The notes beneath the pieces are model-generated. The model saw only the letters and a program-made list of their open reading frames with translations. It was not told the DNA's origin and made no database searches. A stretch of 49,364 nucleotides of DNA from the NCBI RefSeq assembly GCF_003590855.1, contig NZ_QYUP01000110.1:1-49364 (forward strand), given 5' to 3'. A program made the position numbers and the translations under genes. Positions 1-9,982 of this stretch are shown here, one piece after another. The stretch's first letter is position 1. The number at the start of each line of letters is the position of its first letter. Source of the DNA: Massilia cavernae. GTDB lineage: Bacteria > Pseudomonadota > Gammaproteobacteria > Burkholderiales > Burkholderiaceae_D.

Positions 1-278
1 TCATGGGCCGGCTGGGCGGCGAGGAATTTGCGCTGGCGCTGCCCGGCACCGACCTGGGCGGCGCGCTGCAGGTGGCCGAGCGGCTGCGCGGCGCGGTGGA
101 AGCCGCGGTGCTGCCGCGCACCGGCCATGCACTGACCGTGAGCATCGGCGTGGCTCTGATCGATCCACGCGAGCACATCAACGCGGCCCTGGCGCGCGCC
201 GACCACGCGCTGTACCAAGCCAAGAGCGGCGGCCGCAACCGGGTGGAATGCGGCGAGCCGATGCTGCGTTTTGCCTGA
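1..278 (+). CDS. GGDEF-domain diguanylate cyclase, C-terminal end (partial)
   Basis: The window opens inside this gene; the reading frame runs from base 3 with no visible start of its own. The residues include GRLGGEEFA, the GGEEF form of the GGDEF active-site signature, then the usual 'ADHALYQAKSGGRNRV' end of the domain. Known family role: condensation of two GTP into the second messenger cyclic di-GMP. Only about 91 residues are visible, so sensory or membrane domains upstream cannot be judged. GGEEF keeps the catalytic acidic residues, so the domain is probably active. Confidence 0.9.
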   Translation, partial: MGRLGGEEFALALPGTDLGGALQVAERLRGAVEAAVLPRTGHALTVSIGVALIDPREHINAALARADHALYQAKSGGRNRVECGEPMLRFA

Positions 279-339
279 GCCGGGATGGAGGATTACGCCC
301 TCGTTTAGATGCTGTTTTTCATGTTTTTCAGAAAAACCC

Positions 340-369
340 TTGCGCATATTTGAAGGAATGCGCTATGAT
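340..369 (+). promoter_or_regulatory. Sigma-70-type promoter of the tRNA-Val/tRNA-Asp operon
   Basis: TTGCGC at 340-345 and TATGAT at 364-369 are separated by 18 bases and lie about 60 bases before tRNA-Val. A GC-rich stretch follows the -10 box, as is common for stable-RNA promoters. Inferred from box match and position only. Confidence 0.55.
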
Positions 370-431
370 TCGGCCTCTTCAGACGCGATGACAAGCGTCG
401 GATGCAAGAAGTCTCTGAGTTAAGCGGATAT

Positions 432-507
432 GGGTGCTTAGCTCAGTTGGTAGAGCGGCGCCCTTACAAGGCGTAGGTCGGGAGTTCGACCCTCTCAGCA
501 CCCACCA
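432..507 (+). tRNA. tRNA-Val (anticodon TAC)
   Basis: A 76-base cloverleaf. The acceptor arms GGGTGCT and AGCACCC pair fully, the D-arm contains AGCTCAGTTGGTAGAG, the anticodon loop CTTACAA gives TAC, the T-arm has GTTCGAC, and CCA is encoded. It is followed 47 bases later by tRNA-Asp and almost certainly co-transcribed with it. Confidence 0.97.
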
Positions 508-554
508 AGACTCAGGGACCTGCATCATGATCAGCAATACCGATCAGAGTAAAC

Positions 555-631
555 GGAGTGGTAGTTCAGTTGGTTAGAATACCGGCCTGTCACGCCGGGG
601 GTCGCGGGTTCGAGCCCCGTCCGCTCCGCCA
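555..631 (+). tRNA. tRNA-Asp (anticodon GTC)
   Basis: A 77-base cloverleaf with acceptor GGAGTGG/CCGCTCC (one T-G wobble pair), anticodon loop CTGTCAC giving GTC, T-loop GTTCGAG and encoded CCA. It is second in the tRNA operon, immediately before a strong terminator. Confidence 0.97.
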
Positions 632-640
632 GCATCAGTG

Positions 641-671
641 AAAAAGGGCCCGACTTGTCGGGCCCTTTTTC
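641..671 (+). terminator. Rho-independent terminator of the tRNA operon
   Basis: AAAAAGGGCCCGA and TCGGGCCCTTTTT form a 13-bp stem with a 4-base loop, ending in a T run. It lies 9 bases after tRNA-Asp. Confidence 0.9.
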
Positions 672-1177
672 TATTCTGCATCCATTTCCGCATTCTGTTG
701 CACATCCTTCCAAGCCGGGCTTTAGTTCTCTGCCGTTGAGACACGACGTCGTCAACTCGGCACAATTCCGCGTGTGTTCGTTTCCAATTGTCAAATCCGG
801 GCTCATGCATATAGCATCAATCCGGTGTCCAATTCTGGCCACATTCTCGCCAATCCTCACGTTGTCGGCAGTCATTTCTGTCCAAATCTTAACAAATCAA
901 ATCCCAAATTTCAAAATAAAAACAATCAAAAAATCGGCAATAACTTAGGAATTCCGAATATCGTTTGATATTTCTCAAGCCATCGACTTGTGTGTTGTGA
1001 ATACGCCGCAAACGATTGAATTTTTGAATCTTGCAATCTGTTTAAGCGTAATCTGCAAAACCTGCCGAGAAAAGGTGGGACTGCGTGACAATTGCGCAGA
1101 AGAAAAGGGGAGTAGCGACCCGGGGTTTCCGGGCGGTACTTCCATCATAAAATTCTTACGGAAAATAGAGGATTGAC
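672..1177. other. Gene-free A/T-rich spacer upstream of the subtilase
   Basis: No convincing gene is present on either strand; the open frames here are short, lack ribosome binding sites, or run antisense to neighbours. The part from about 880 to 970 is strikingly A-rich compared with the window. A weak promoter match (TTGAAT at 1024-1029, CGTAAT at 1047-1052, 17-base spacer) could serve the subtilase, whose ribosome binding site is AGAGGA just before 1178. Confidence 0.5.
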
Positions 1178-2982
1178 ATGAAGCTGAAGCATTCGACGTA
1201 CCCAGCCCTGCTGGGAGTTTTTGCAGCTGCCGTAGCCATCGGTGGCCCAGTAAGCGCTGTCGCAGCCGTTCCTGAGTTCCAGGCCGCGCCAAGCGTGCTG
1301 GACCAGACCGACCGCTTGATCGTGAAGTACAAGGATTCCCAGGCTGCCGGCAAAGGCGCAGCGAAAATCGCCAACTTTGGCCAGGCCGCAAGGCGATCGT
1401 TGACCGCGCCGGCCAGCAGTTCGGCCTGACCGTGGCACTGTCCCACTCGAGTGCCACCGGCGCCCAGGTCATGAAGCTGAGCAAGCGCATGAAGCTGGCC
1501 GAGGTGCAGGAAGTGGCGCGCGAACTGATGGCGCGCGACCCTGACGTCGAGTACGCCGAGCCAGACCGCATGATGCAGAAGATGTTCACCCCGAACGATC
1601 CGATGTACACCCAGCAGTGGCACTACTTCGAAACGACTGGCGGCCTGCGCCTGACCACCGCGTGGGACAAGGCAACCGGCACCGGCGTCAACGTCGCCGT
1701 GATCGACACCGGCTACCGTCCGCACACTGACATGTCCGGCAAGTACGTCGGCGGCTACGACTTCATCTCCGATACCTTCGTGTCGAACGACGGCAACGGC
1801 CGCGATTCCGACGCCAGCGATCCGGGCGACCGCGTCGTTGCCGGCGAGTGCGGCGGCGGCCAGCCGACCCAGACCCAGAACTCCAGCTGGCACGGCACCC
1901 ACGTGGCGGGCACCATCGCCGCGGCGACCAACAATAGCGTCGGCGTCGCCGGCGTGGCTTACAACGCCAAGGTCGTTCCGGTGCGCGTACTGGGCAAGTG
2001 CGGCGGCTACACTTCCGACATCGCCGACGCAATCATCTGGGCATCGGGCGGTACCGTTTCCGGCGTGCCGGCCAACACCAACGTCGCCAAGGTCATCAAC
2101 ATGTCCCTGGGCGGCGGCGGCGCTTGCGACACCACCACGCAAAACGCGATCAACAGCGCCCGTTCGCGCGGCACGGTTGTGATCGTTGCGGCAGGTAACG
2201 AAAACCAAAACGCAAGCAACTCCAACCCGGCAAACTGCGCAGGCGTTGTGACCGTTGCAGCGACCAACCGTGCCGGCGGCCGCGCATTCTATTCGAACTA
2301 CGGCAGTGTGGTCGATGTCGCGGCGCCAGGCGGCGAAACCACCGTCAGCACCAACGGCATCCTGTCGACCCTGAACGCCGGCACCGGCGCACCGGGCGCT
2401 GACAACTACGTGTTCTACCAGGGCACCTCGATGGCAACCCCGCACGTCGCAGGCGTTGCAGCACTGATGCTGTCGAAGAACGCAGCCCTGACTCCGGACG
2501 AGATCGAAAGCCGCCTGAAGTCCTCGTCGCGCGCCTTCCCTGCGACCTGCTCGCAGTGCGGCAGCGGTCTCGTCGATGCCAACGCGGCAGTTGATGCGGC
2601 AACCGCTATCCCAGGCCCGACCATCAGCGAAACCGAGTCGAACAATACCCTCGCTACCGCTAACACCGTCACCACCACCGGCACCACGGTCAACGCCAAC
2701 ATGGGGTCCACCTCCGACACTGACTACTTCGTAGTCCAGCTGCCAGCAGGCAAAACCCTGACCTCGACCCTGACCCCAGGCGCCGGCAAGGACTACGACC
2801 TGTACGTGTACAACAGCGCAGGCACCCTGCTGGGCTCGAGCGAGAACGGCACCGGCGTGGTTGACACCGTCACGCTGACCAATACCGGCGGCACCACGGC
2901 TGCTCGTTACATCCGCGTTGTTTACTACAGCGGCGGTACGGGCGCGACCAACGGCACCTACACTCTGAAAGAAACCTGGTAA
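1178..2982 (+). pseudogene. Secreted subtilisin-like serine protease (S8) with PPC domain, frameshifted as sequenced
   Basis: The first frame (1178-1429) encodes a signal peptide and the start of the inhibitor-like propeptide (TDRLIVKYKD). The rest continues from about 1392 in another frame (AIVDRAGQQFGLTVALSHS, then the propeptide end and the protease). Adding one base at the AA of 1390-1391 restores one protein of about 601 residues. The catalytic triad is visible: Asp in AVIDTGY (about residue 175), His in HGTHVAGT (about 238), Ser in GTSMATPHVAG (about 415). A pre-peptidase C-terminal domain follows at about 480-600 (ETESNN...DTDYFVV...YDLYVYN). Such enzymes are exported and self-processed and degrade extracellular protein. 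All functional parts are intact, so a single missing A, real or a sequencing error, is the only defect. Confidence 0.9.
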
Positions 2983-3090
2983 TCTACAGGCAATAACAGG
3001 CTGTACGTAATGCAAGGGAGGGGCGGGAGGCTTTGGCTTCCCGCCCCCCTTTCCTTCGTTTACTTGCAACGAAACCCGTTTCGGTGAATA

Positions 3091-3106
3091 CTGTACATAA
3101 TTACAG
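3091..3106 (+). promoter_or_regulatory. LexA (SOS) box upstream of dinB
   Basis: CTGTACATAATTACAG fits the CTGT-N8-ACAG LexA operator exactly, 33 bases before the GTG start of DNA polymerase IV. Repression by LexA and induction by DNA damage follow from established knowledge of this operator. Confidence 0.88.
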
Positions 3107-3138
3107 TAGTTGCCCGATTCGATGGGGCATATCGCCGA

Positions 3139-4218
3139 GTGAACGCCCCTGTCCGAAAAATCATCCATTGCGATTGCGATTGTTTCTACGCATCGGTCGA
3201 GATGCGCGACGATCCGGCCCTGCGCGACGTTCCGCTGGCGGTCGGCGGCAGGCCCGACCAGCGCGGCGTGGTCGCCACCTGCAATTACGAAGCCCGCCGC
3301 TACGGCATCCATTCCGCGATGGCGACGGCGCAGGCGCTGAAGTTGTGCCCAAGCCTGGTGGTGATCCCGCCGGCGATGGACAAGTACCGCACCGCGTCGC
3401 GCCAGATCCTGGCCATCTACAACGATTACACTGACCTGGTTGAGCCGCTGTCGCTCGACGAAGCCTACCTGGATGTCTCCGAGTCGCCGCACTGCAAGGG
3501 CAGCGCCACCCTGATCGCGCAGGAAATCCGAAAGCGCATTTTCGAGACCGTGGGCATCACCGTCTCGGCCGGCGTGGCGCCAAACAAGTTCGTGGCCAAG
3601 ATCGCCAGCGACTGGAACAAGCCGGACGGCCTGTTCCTGGTGCGTCCGCACGAGGTCGACGCCTTCGTGGCGGCGCTGCCCGTGAAAAAGCTGTACGGCG
3701 TCGGCAAGGTGACGGCGGCCAAGCTGAACAAACTGGGCGCCGAAACCTGCGGCGACCTGCGCAGCTGGCCGCTCGAAAAGCTCGAGATGCACTTCGGCCG
3801 CTTCGGTTCGCGGCTGTATGAGCTGTGCCGCGGCGACGACAAGCGCGAAGTATCGAACTCGCGCGAGCGCAAATCGGTCAGCGTCGAGGAAACCTACACC
3901 CCCGACGTGCCAGGCCTGGCGGCCTGCATCGCGCTGCTGCCGGAGTTGTACGAACGGCTGCAGGTGCGCATCAAGCGCAGCGGTTCCGGGGCGCTGGCGC
4001 TGAAGCCCTTTGCCAAGATCAAGTTCGCCGACTTCCAGCAAACCACGGTGGAACTGGCCGGCGCGGCGCCTACGCTGGCCAGCTTCGAAAAGCTGATCGA
4101 TACCGCCTGGCAGCGCCGCAGGCAGCCGGTTCGCCTGCTGGGACTGGGCGTGCGCCTGGGCGAAGCGGAGCAGCTCGAACAACTCAGTTTGTTCGACGAA
4201 GACGACGCAATTATTTAG
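3139..4218 (+). CDS. dinB: DNA polymerase IV (Y-family translesion polymerase)
   Basis: 359 residues, the normal length for the family. The N-terminus [13 protein letters not shown] carries the metal-binding aspartates, and SLDEAYLD (about residues 104-112) carries the second acidic pair; the little-finger domain fills the last third. The C-terminal QLSLF is the expected sliding-clamp binding motif. The enzyme copies damaged templates at the cost of fidelity. The start is GTG at 3139; no in-frame ATG upstream fits. The SOS box just upstream places it in the LexA regulon. Its stop is about 90 bases before rdgC, so some co-transcription is possible. Confidence 0.96.
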   Translation: MNAPVRKIIHCDCDCFYASVEMRDDPALRDVPLAVGGRPDQRGVVATCNYEARRYGIHSAMATAQALKLCPSLVVIPPAMDKYRTASRQILAIYNDYTDLVEPLSLDEAYLDVSESPHCKGSATLIAQEIRKRIFETVGITVSAGVAPNKFVAKIASDWNKPDGLFLVRPHEVDAFVAALPVKKLYGVGKVTAAKLNKLGAETCGDLRSWPLEKLEMHFGRFGSRLYELCRGDDKREVSNSRERKSVSVEETYTPDVPGLAACIALLPELYERLQVRIKRSGSGALALKPFAKIKFADFQQTTVELAGAAPTLASFEKLIDTAWQRRRQPVRLLGLGVRLGEAEQLEQLSLFDEDDAII

Positions 4219-4310
4219 AAGAGACTCTGCACAACATCCCGACTTGCTGGCCGGGACGAGCGTGTAGAATACCGTTCCCCTGCACTACTGACAGAAACAA
4301 GGCAAAGCAC

Positions 4311-5207
4311 ATGTGGTTCAAGAATCTACAGATTTACCGCCTGCCCGCACCATGGGCCTACACTCCTGAGCAACTCGAAGAGGCGCTGGCGCCGCTGCGT
4401 TTCGCCCCTGCGTCGAGCAACGAACTGCTGCGCCAGGGCTGGGATTCCCCGCGCGGCAATGGCAATCTTGTCCATACGGTCAACAAGCAGATGCTGATCC
4501 TGCTGGGCACCGAGAAAAAACTGCTGCCAGGTTCCGTCATCAACCAGGTAGCCAAGGCCAAGGCGGCCGAGCTGGAAGAAGCGCAAGGTTTCGCTCCCGG
4601 CAAGAAAGCGATGAAAGAACTGAAGGAACGCGTGGCCGACGAACTGCTGCCGCGCGCGTTTTCGATCCGCAGCAATGTGTGGACCTGGATCGACCCGGTC
4701 AATGGTTGGCTGGTGGTCGATGCGGCCAGCCCGTCGAAGGCTGACGACGTGATCAAGCTGCTGCTGAAGGCGGTCGACCGCATGCCGCTGGAAAGCCTGC
4801 GCGTGCAGCGTTCGCCGGTGGCGGTGATGACCGCATGGCTGGAAATGGATGAAGCGCCGGCCGGCTTCACCGTCGACCAGGATACCGAACTGCGCGCAAC
4901 CGGCGAGAGCAAGGCTGCGGTGCGTTATGTTAAGCACACGCTGGAAGCGGACGACATCCGCCGCCACATCGCGGCGGGCAAGCAGTGCACGCGTTTGGCG
5001 ATGACGTGGAACGACAAGATCAGTTTTGTCCTGACCGAGTCGCTGGCGGTGAAGGGCATCAAGCCGCTGGACGTCATCAAGGAAAACGAGACCAGCACGC
5101 GCAATGACGAAGAGCGCTTCGACAACGACATGATGCTGATGACGGGCGAGCTGTCGAAGATGATGGACGATATCGTCGAGGCCTTGGGCGGGGAAGCGAC
5201 GGCATAA
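4311..5207 (+). CDS. rdgC: Recombination-associated protein RdgC
   Basis: 298 residues beginning [12 protein letters not shown], a typical RdgC N-terminus, and homologous in appearance along its length. RdgC forms a ring-shaped dimer on duplex DNA and restrains RecA-driven recombination; it is nucleoid-associated. The ATG at 4311 is chosen because the family starts at MWFKN; longer readings upstream only extend into dinB in another frame. The gene ends at a strong hairpin terminator. Its position right after dinB gives a small DNA-damage-response block. Confidence 0.96.
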   Translation: MWFKNLQIYRLPAPWAYTPEQLEEALAPLRFAPASSNELLRQGWDSPRGNGNLVHTVNKQMLILLGTEKKLLPGSVINQVAKAKAAELEEAQGFAPGKKAMKELKERVADELLPRAFSIRSNVWTWIDPVNGWLVVDAASPSKADDVIKLLLKAVDRMPLESLRVQRSPVAVMTAWLEMDEAPAGFTVDQDTELRATGESKAAVRYVKHTLEADDIRRHIAAGKQCTRLAMTWNDKISFVLTESLAVKGIKPLDVIKENETSTRNDEERFDNDMMLMTGELSKMMDDIVEALGGEATA

Positions 5208-5220
5208 CGCCGGCGCTAGT

Positions 5221-5262
5221 TCGGCGGATGCGGGCGACGCCCGCATCCGCCGATTTGATTTT
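5221..5262 (+). terminator. Terminator hairpin after rdgC, REP-like core
   Basis: A perfect 15-bp stem (5221-5235 with 5239-5253, loop GAC) is followed by TTTGATTTTT. The stem core GGCGGATGCG/CGCATCCGCC matches the arms of the REP-like pair at 9933-10015, so a repeat element may have been co-opted as terminator between convergent genes. Confidence 0.75.
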
Positions 5263-5747
5263 TACAACGGCTGGAAAACCCCAGCCGCGCGGTTCTTGGT
5301 CACGTTATTCCACGCGAAGACCTGCCCGTTCATCGCCACATACACCCCCGCCGGCAATACCTGCGCCACCCCGGTCGCAAACCCCAAATTGAACAGCGCA
5401 TCCGAGTTCGCAATCTCGTAAGGGATCATCGCGCCGGTCAGCACGATCGCCTGCGGCAGCCCCGCCGTCCCCAGCACCTCCGCCGTCTCCTTCATCGTAT
5501 CCGTGCCATGCACGATCACGACCGCCTTCTCGGCCGCCGCGCGGCACGAGGCCAGCACGCGCTGGCGGTCTTCATCCTTCATGTCGAGCGAATCGAGCAG
5601 CGGCAGCACTTCCAGCTCCACCGGAATCGTCATGCGGGTGCGCGCGATGACCTGCGGCAGGTGGCTGTCCGAGAAGCCGAGGATGCCGGTCAGTTCGTTG
5701 TAGTGTTTATCGAAGGTTCCGCCGGTGGCGATGATGCGCAGGCTCAT
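5262..5747 (-). CDS. Short asparaginase-like protein (N-terminal domain only)
   Basis: 161 residues starting MSLRIIATGGTFDK. The first threonine motif (ATGGT, residues 7-11) and the second (HGTDTM, about 80-85) of type I/II L-asparaginases are both present. The protein is only half the usual 320-350 residues and lacks the C-terminal domain that normally completes the dimer interface. No frameshift is evident; it ends cleanly. It may be a small stand-alone family member hydrolysing asparagine or a related amide, but the substrate is uncertain. Confidence 0.8.
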   Translation of the reverse strand: MSLRIIATGGTFDKHYNELTGILGFSDSHLPQVIARTRMTIPVELEVLPLLDSLDMKDEDRQRVLASCRAAAEKAVVIVHGTDTMKETAEVLGTAGLPQAIVLTGAMIPYEIANSDALFNLGFATGVAQVLPAGVYVAMNGQVFAWNNVTKNRAAGVFQPL

Positions 5748-5782
5748 GGTGTGTGATGGTATGGTTGCAGAAAAAGTGGCTT

Positions 5783-5811
5783 ATGATAGCCTGTACCACA
5801 CCTGCTGTCGA
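5783..5811 (-). promoter_or_regulatory. Predicted promoter of the asparaginase-like gene
   Basis: On the minus strand TCGACA (complement of 5806-5811) and TATCAT (complement of 5783-5788) are separated by exactly 17 bases; each matches the sigma-70 consensus at five of six positions. The -10 box is about 35 bases before the start codon. Confidence 0.6.
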
Positions 5812-5900
5812 AATGCGCAAGAAGGATGTATCCGGTTGTGACCGGTCTGGAATCCGTGGCGCCGCCTCAGTAGACTCACCTTTTTTGCCCGGCTTACCAG

Positions 5901-6659
5901 ATGAAAGCGCTTGCACCAGGTACTGTTATTTTCCACCGCCACCGGGGCTACGGCGTCATCACGCACGTCAACCTGCTCACCGGCTGGATCTCGGCGCGCT
6001 TCGGTTCCGAATCGCGCACACTTGACCTGAATCTCTCCACCGATGAAGTGCAGTTCGCCGACGGCGAGGCCATCCTGTTCCGCCGCGCGCCGCCGGAGCG
6101 CATGCCGCACGCGCGCCTGATGGCGATGGTGCGCTCGCTGCACGCGGCCGGCTACGAAAAGCTGTACCTCTATTCCTGGCCCAAGCCGTCCGGCCTGCAC
6201 TGGCGCTGGCACCTGTTCACCGGCCAGCGCAACTGGATGCAGCGGCCGTGGCGCGAGGGCTGGTACGGTTCGGGCGCCGACTACAACGTCAATCCCGTGA
6301 TGGGCTGGGGCGATTCGCCGGGAGCCACCACCGAGGAGCTGGTGCACGCGCTGGCCAAATTCGATCCGCAAGGACTGGCGCGCGCGCTGGGCCGCGACGA
6401 GGACCACACCGCGTGGTTCGCCGACGTGTGCGACGCCCTCCTGCCCGGCTACATGTACAGCCTCGACATGGAAAAACCCGCGGCAAGCGGATTGCGCGAC
6501 ATGCCGCCGGTGCCGGTCATTCCGGTGCGCGCCGGCCTGCCGGCCTACGACGGCCCCGATATCGGCTGGCCGCCCGGCTGGGCAGGGTTATGGACGCGCG
6601 CGCACGTGATGCCGGCGCCGAAAATCCGCCTCGCACCGCAAGAGGAAGAAGAGCGCTAG
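5901..6659 (+). CDS. Unrecognised protein of 252 residues
   Basis: I do not recognise a named family. The N-terminus (PGTVIFHRHRGYGVITHV) resembles a small beta-barrel of the kind seen in CarD/Tudor-like domains, which is only an impression. The middle is rich in Trp, Arg and Tyr (LYSWPKPSGLHWRWHLF, WMQRPWREGWYGSG); the tail is proline-rich and ends in EEEER. No signal peptide or membrane segment is seen, so it is probably cytoplasmic. Codon use matches the neighbours and the frame is intact. It diverges from the asparaginase-like gene and overlaps the convergent dehydrogenase by four bases. Confidence 0.75.
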   Translation: MKALAPGTVIFHRHRGYGVITHVNLLTGWISARFGSESRTLDLNLSTDEVQFADGEAILFRRAPPERMPHARLMAMVRSLHAAGYEKLYLYSWPKPSGLHWRWHLFTGQRNWMQRPWREGWYGSGADYNVNPVMGWGDSPGATTEELVHALAKFDPQGLARALGRDEDHTAWFADVCDALLPGYMYSLDMEKPAASGLRDMPPVPVIPVRAGLPAYDGPDIGWPPGWAGLWTRAHVMPAPKIRLAPQEEEER

Positions 6660-7645
6660 CGCGCCAGCGCTTCCGGGTTCAGGATGTTCTGCGGCTCGCC
6701 CCTGGCGAAGCTGGCGATGTTCTCGAACGCCGCGCCGAAGTACATTTCGTAGCTGTCCTTTTCGACGTAGCCGATGTGCGGCGTCGCCAGCACGGTGGGA
6801 ATGCGCAGCAGAGGCGCGCCGGCCTCCAGCGGTTCGCTGGTGAACACGTCGAGGGCCGCGTAGCCGGGATGGCCCTTCGCCAGCGCGGCTTCCAGCGCGC
6901 CGTCTTCCACCAGTTCCGCGCGGCTCGTATTCACGAATAATGCGGTGCTCGTCATGCGCGCGAAATCGTCGGCGGTGACGATACCGCGTGTCGCGTCATT
7001 CAGCCGCAGGTGCACGCTCAGCACGTCGGCCTGGGCGAAAAATTCCTCGCGCGATGGCGCCATCTCGAAGCCGTCGGCCACCGCCGCCGCGCGGCTCGCC
7101 TCGCGTCCCCACACCAGCACGCGCATGCCGAAGGCCTTGCCGTAGCCGGCCACCATGCGGCCGATTTTTCCATATCCCCAGATGCCCAGCGTGCGGCCTT
7201 TCAGCACCGTGCCCAGCCCGTTCAGCACCGGGTTCACCGACGCGGTCTGCCACAGGCCGTCCTTCAGGTTGGCCGCATAGGGCACGATCTTGCGCGTGGC
7301 CGCCATGATCAGTGCCCAGGTCAGTTCGGCCGGCGCCACCGGCGAACCAGCGCCTTCGGCGATCGCGATGCCGTGCCCGGTCGCGGCCTCGACGTCGATG
7401 TGCCCGCTGACCTTCCCGGTTTGCGAAATCAGCTTCAGGTTCGGCAGGCGCGACAGCAAGGCGCGCGAAAAAGCCGTGCGCTCGCGCACCAGCACCAGGG
7501 CGTCGAAGGGCGCCAGCCGGATCGCCAGCTGGCCCACGCCGCGACTCGAATTGGTGAAGATCCGGACGTCGTGTCCATCCAACAATTTGAAGCAGTCGAG
7601 GTGACGGACACTGTCCTGATAATCGTCGAGAATCGCTATTTTCAT
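6656..7645 (-). CDS. D-2-hydroxyacid dehydrogenase family protein
   Basis: 329 residues with the two-domain layout of the family. The NAD-binding Rossmann motif GIWGYGKIG lies near residues 149-157; later come NTSRAELVE (catalytic Arg region), a Glu-containing segment around DVFTSEPLE and the catalytic-His motif TPHIGY near 290. Such enzymes interconvert 2-keto and D-2-hydroxy acids with NAD(P)H. The sequence is closest in feel to phosphoglycerate-dehydrogenase-like proteins, but the true substrate cannot be read. It stands alone with a long upstream gap. Confidence 0.88.
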   Translation of the reverse strand: MKIAILDDYQDSVRHLDCFKLLDGHDVRIFTNSSRGVGQLAIRLAPFDALVLVRERTAFSRALLSRLPNLKLISQTGKVSGHIDVEAATGHGIAIAEGAGSPVAPAELTWALIMAATRKIVPYAANLKDGLWQTASVNPVLNGLGTVLKGRTLGIWGYGKIGRMVAGYGKAFGMRVLVWGREASRAAAVADGFEMAPSREEFFAQADVLSVHLRLNDATRGIVTADDFARMTSTALFVNTSRAELVEDGALEAALAKGHPGYAALDVFTSEPLEAGAPLLRIPTVLATPHIGYVEKDSYEMYFGAAFENIASFARGEPQNILNPEALAR

Positions 7646-8002
7646 GGGAGTTGGCAGATGTTTAACAAAGCTTCGTAAGTAAATAACAGGATTCAGAATA
7701 ATCGAAATAGCCTACTACAACAGTCAACAATTATTCCTACATTTTTGACGGTTTGGCATGTTAATGGAGTAAGGGCGGGTGTACAATCGTCCCCCTAATT
7801 TCGGGTTTTGGCAGCGGCCTCGGGCCCCCAAATTCCTCGCAGCACCAGTCCACCAACCTTCGCTTCATAGCGAAATAGTTGTCGACAAGACCGCCGTTTT
7901 CGCCGGACCCCCTCCAAGAGTCTCGTGCGCAAGCTCTTCAGCTGACGACGATCCTGCCGTGACAGGACACGAGAAGAATTCTTTATTGGCATTGGAGGTA
8001 CT
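7646..8002. other. Spacer between divergent dehydrogenase and pckG
   Basis: No gene is supported in these 357 bases. It must hold the promoters of both neighbours. A -10-like TACAAT is at 7782-7787 and a TTGACG at 7745-7750, but their spacing (31 bases) does not make one promoter. The leader of pckG would be over 200 bases if the TACAAT is used. A clear GGAGG precedes the pckG start by five bases. Confidence 0.4.
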
Positions 8003-9868
8003 ATGAATCAGCCCGTCATGGGTGGCGTTGCAGCACTGAACGTCCCAGCTTACATCAAGCACCAGAAACTCATCAATTGGGTGGCCGAGATCGCCGCGCT
8101 GGCGAAACCTGACAGCATCTACTGGTGCGACGGCTCGGAGGAAGAGTACGACCGCCTGTGCCAGCTGATGGTCGACGCCGGCACGATGAAAAAGCTGAAC
8201 CCGGCGAAGCGTCCGAATTCCTACCTGGCATGCTCCGACCCGTCGGACGTGGCGCGCGTCGAAGACCGCACCTACATCTGCTCGGCAACGAAGGAACAGG
8301 CAGGCCCGACCAACAACTGGATGGACCCGGCCGAAATGCGCCGCACCCTGCACGGCCTGTTCGACGGCTGCATGGCCGGCCGCACGCTGTACGTGGTGCC
8401 TTTCTCGATGGGCCCGCTGGGTTCGCCGATCGCCCACATCGGCGTCGAGCTGTCCGATTCGCCTTACGTGGCGGTCAACATGCGCATCATGACCCGCATG
8501 GGCAAGGCCGTATATGACGTGCTGGGCACCGACGGCGAGTTCGTGCCGTGCGTGCACACGGTCGGCGCGCCGCTGCGTCCGGGCCAGAAGGACGTGGCAT
8601 GGCCGTGCAACGCAACCAAGTACATCGTGCACTACCCTGAGACCCGCGAAATCTGGTCCTACGGCTCCGGCTACGGCGGCAACGCGCTGCTGGGCAAGAA
8701 GTGCTTCGCGCTGCGCATCGCCTCCAACATGGGCAACCAGGAAGCGAAGCAGGACGGCACCGGCTGGCTGGCCGAACACATGCTGATCCTCGGCGTTGAA
8801 TCGCCAGAAGGCAAGAAGCACTACGTCGCGGCGGCCTTCCCTTCGGCCTGCGGCAAGACCAACTTCGCGATGTTGATCCCGCCGGCGAGCTTCAACGGCT
8901 GGAAAGTCACCACCATCGGCGACGACATCGCCTGGATCAAGCCGGGCGCCGACGGCCGCCTGTACGCGATCAACCCGGAAGCGGGCTACTTCGGCGTGGC
9001 GCCGGGCACCAACACCAGGACCAACTCCAACTGCATGGCCTCCCTGGGCGAGAACACCATCTTCACCAACGTCGCGCTGACCGACGACGGCGACGTATGG
9101 TGGGAAGGCATGACCAAGGAAGTGCCTGCGCACCTGGTCGACTGGCAGGGCAAGGACTGGACGCCGGCGTCCGGCACCAAGGCCGCGCACCCGAACGCGC
9201 GCTTCACCGTGGCTGCGACGCAGAACCCGGTGATCGATGCGGCGTGGGACGATCCTGCGGGCGTGCCGATTTCGGCGTTCATCTTCGGCGGACGCCGTTC
9301 GACCACCGTGCCTTTGGTGACGGAAGCGCGCAACTGGGTTGAAGGCGTGTACATGGCTGCGACCATGGGTTCCGAGACCACCGCTGCCGCTGCGGGCCAG
9401 ATGGGCATTGTGCGCCGCGACCCGTTCGCGATGCTGCCTTTCATCGGCTACAACATGGGCGACTACTTCAAGCACTGGCTGCGGCTGGGCGAAAAGGTCG
9501 CTGCGAAGAACGCGGCTGCGCTGCCGAAGATCTTCTGCGTCAACTGGTTCCGCACCGACGACGAGGGCAAGTTCGTATGGCCTGGCTTCGGCGACAACAT
9601 GCGCGTGCTGAAGTGGATGCTGGAGCGTACCGAAGGCAATGCACAGGGCACCGAAAACATGTTCGGCACCACGCCGCGCTTCGAGGATTTGAACTGGGAC
9701 GGCATCAGCTTCACCCAAGGACAGTTCGACACGATCACCTCGATCGACAAGGACGCGTGGAAGGAAGAGCTGAAGCTGCACGAGGAGCTGTTCCAGAAGC
9801 TGGAAGGCCATGTACCGCAGGAGCTGGTGCAGGTGAAGGCCGATCTGGAAAAGCGCCTGTCCGTATAA
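8003..9868 (+). CDS. pckG: Phosphoenolpyruvate carboxykinase (GTP)
   Basis: 621 residues, the usual size for the GTP-dependent form. The P-loop with the reactive cysteine reads [12 protein letters not shown] near residue 280; the metal/nucleotide segment IGDDIAWI and the FGGRR motif follow. It converts oxaloacetate and GTP to phosphoenolpyruvate, CO2 and GDP, the first committed step of gluconeogenesis in the cytoplasm. GGAGG sits just before the ATG. The gene is monocistronic: long leader, own terminator. Confidence 0.97.
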   Translation: MNQPVMGGVAALNVPAYIKHQKLINWVAEIAALAKPDSIYWCDGSEEEYDRLCQLMVDAGTMKKLNPAKRPNSYLACSDPSDVARVEDRTYICSATKEQAGPTNNWMDPAEMRRTLHGLFDGCMAGRTLYVVPFSMGPLGSPIAHIGVELSDSPYVAVNMRIMTRMGKAVYDVLGTDGEFVPCVHTVGAPLRPGQKDVAWPCNATKYIVHYPETREIWSYGSGYGGNALLGKKCFALRIASNMGNQEAKQDGTGWLAEHMLILGVESPEGKKHYVAAAFPSACGKTNFAMLIPPASFNGWKVTTIGDDIAWIKPGADGRLYAINPEAGYFGVAPGTNTRTNSNCMASLGENTIFTNVALTDDGDVWWEGMTKEVPAHLVDWQGKDWTPASGTKAAHPNARFTVAATQNPVIDAAWDDPAGVPISAFIFGGRRSTTVPLVTEARNWVEGVYMAATMGSETTAAAAGQMGIVRRDPFAMLPFIGYNMGDYFKHWLRLGEKVAAKNAAALPKIFCVNWFRTDDEGKFVWPGFGDNMRVLKWMLERTEGNAQGTENMFGTTPRFEDLNWDGISFTQGQFDTITSIDKDAWKEELKLHEELFQKLEGHVPQELVQVKADLEKRLSV

Positions 9869-9884
9869 GTTTCTGAGGCGGGGA

Positions 9885-9918
9885 GTAAAAAGGGACGGCG
9901 TGTGCCGTCCCTTTTTAC
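9885..9918 (+). terminator. Rho-independent terminator of pckG
   Basis: AAAAAGGGACGGC and GCCGTCCCTTTTT form a 13-bp stem (extendable by two pairs) with loop GTGT, 16 bases after the pckG stop. The A run on the other side could let it act in both directions. Confidence 0.88.
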
Positions 9919-9932
9919 TATTTGGAGCCAAT

Positions 9933-9965
9933 TCGGCGGATGCGCCTTCGGCTTATCCGCCCTAC
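9933..9965. repeat. REP-like element, first copy of an inverted pair
   Basis: A 33-base imperfect palindrome with arms GGCGGATGCGCC and GGCTTATCCGCC, ending in CCTAC. It is the inverted partner of the copy at 9983-10015, together forming a BIME-like unit between convergent pckG and uvrA. Confidence 0.75.
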
Positions 9966-9982
9966 ATGTTAAATGATGACGC

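Noticed and set aside
1156..4182. Very long open frame on the minus strand across the subtilase and dinB
   Set aside because: It is antisense to two well-supported genes, has low-complexity Arg/Ala/Gly/His composition typical of GC-rich shadow frames, and no recognisable domain.
7745..7787. TTGACG and TACAAT as a single promoter for pckG
   Set aside because: The spacing is 31 bases, far beyond the 16-18 needed for sigma-70.
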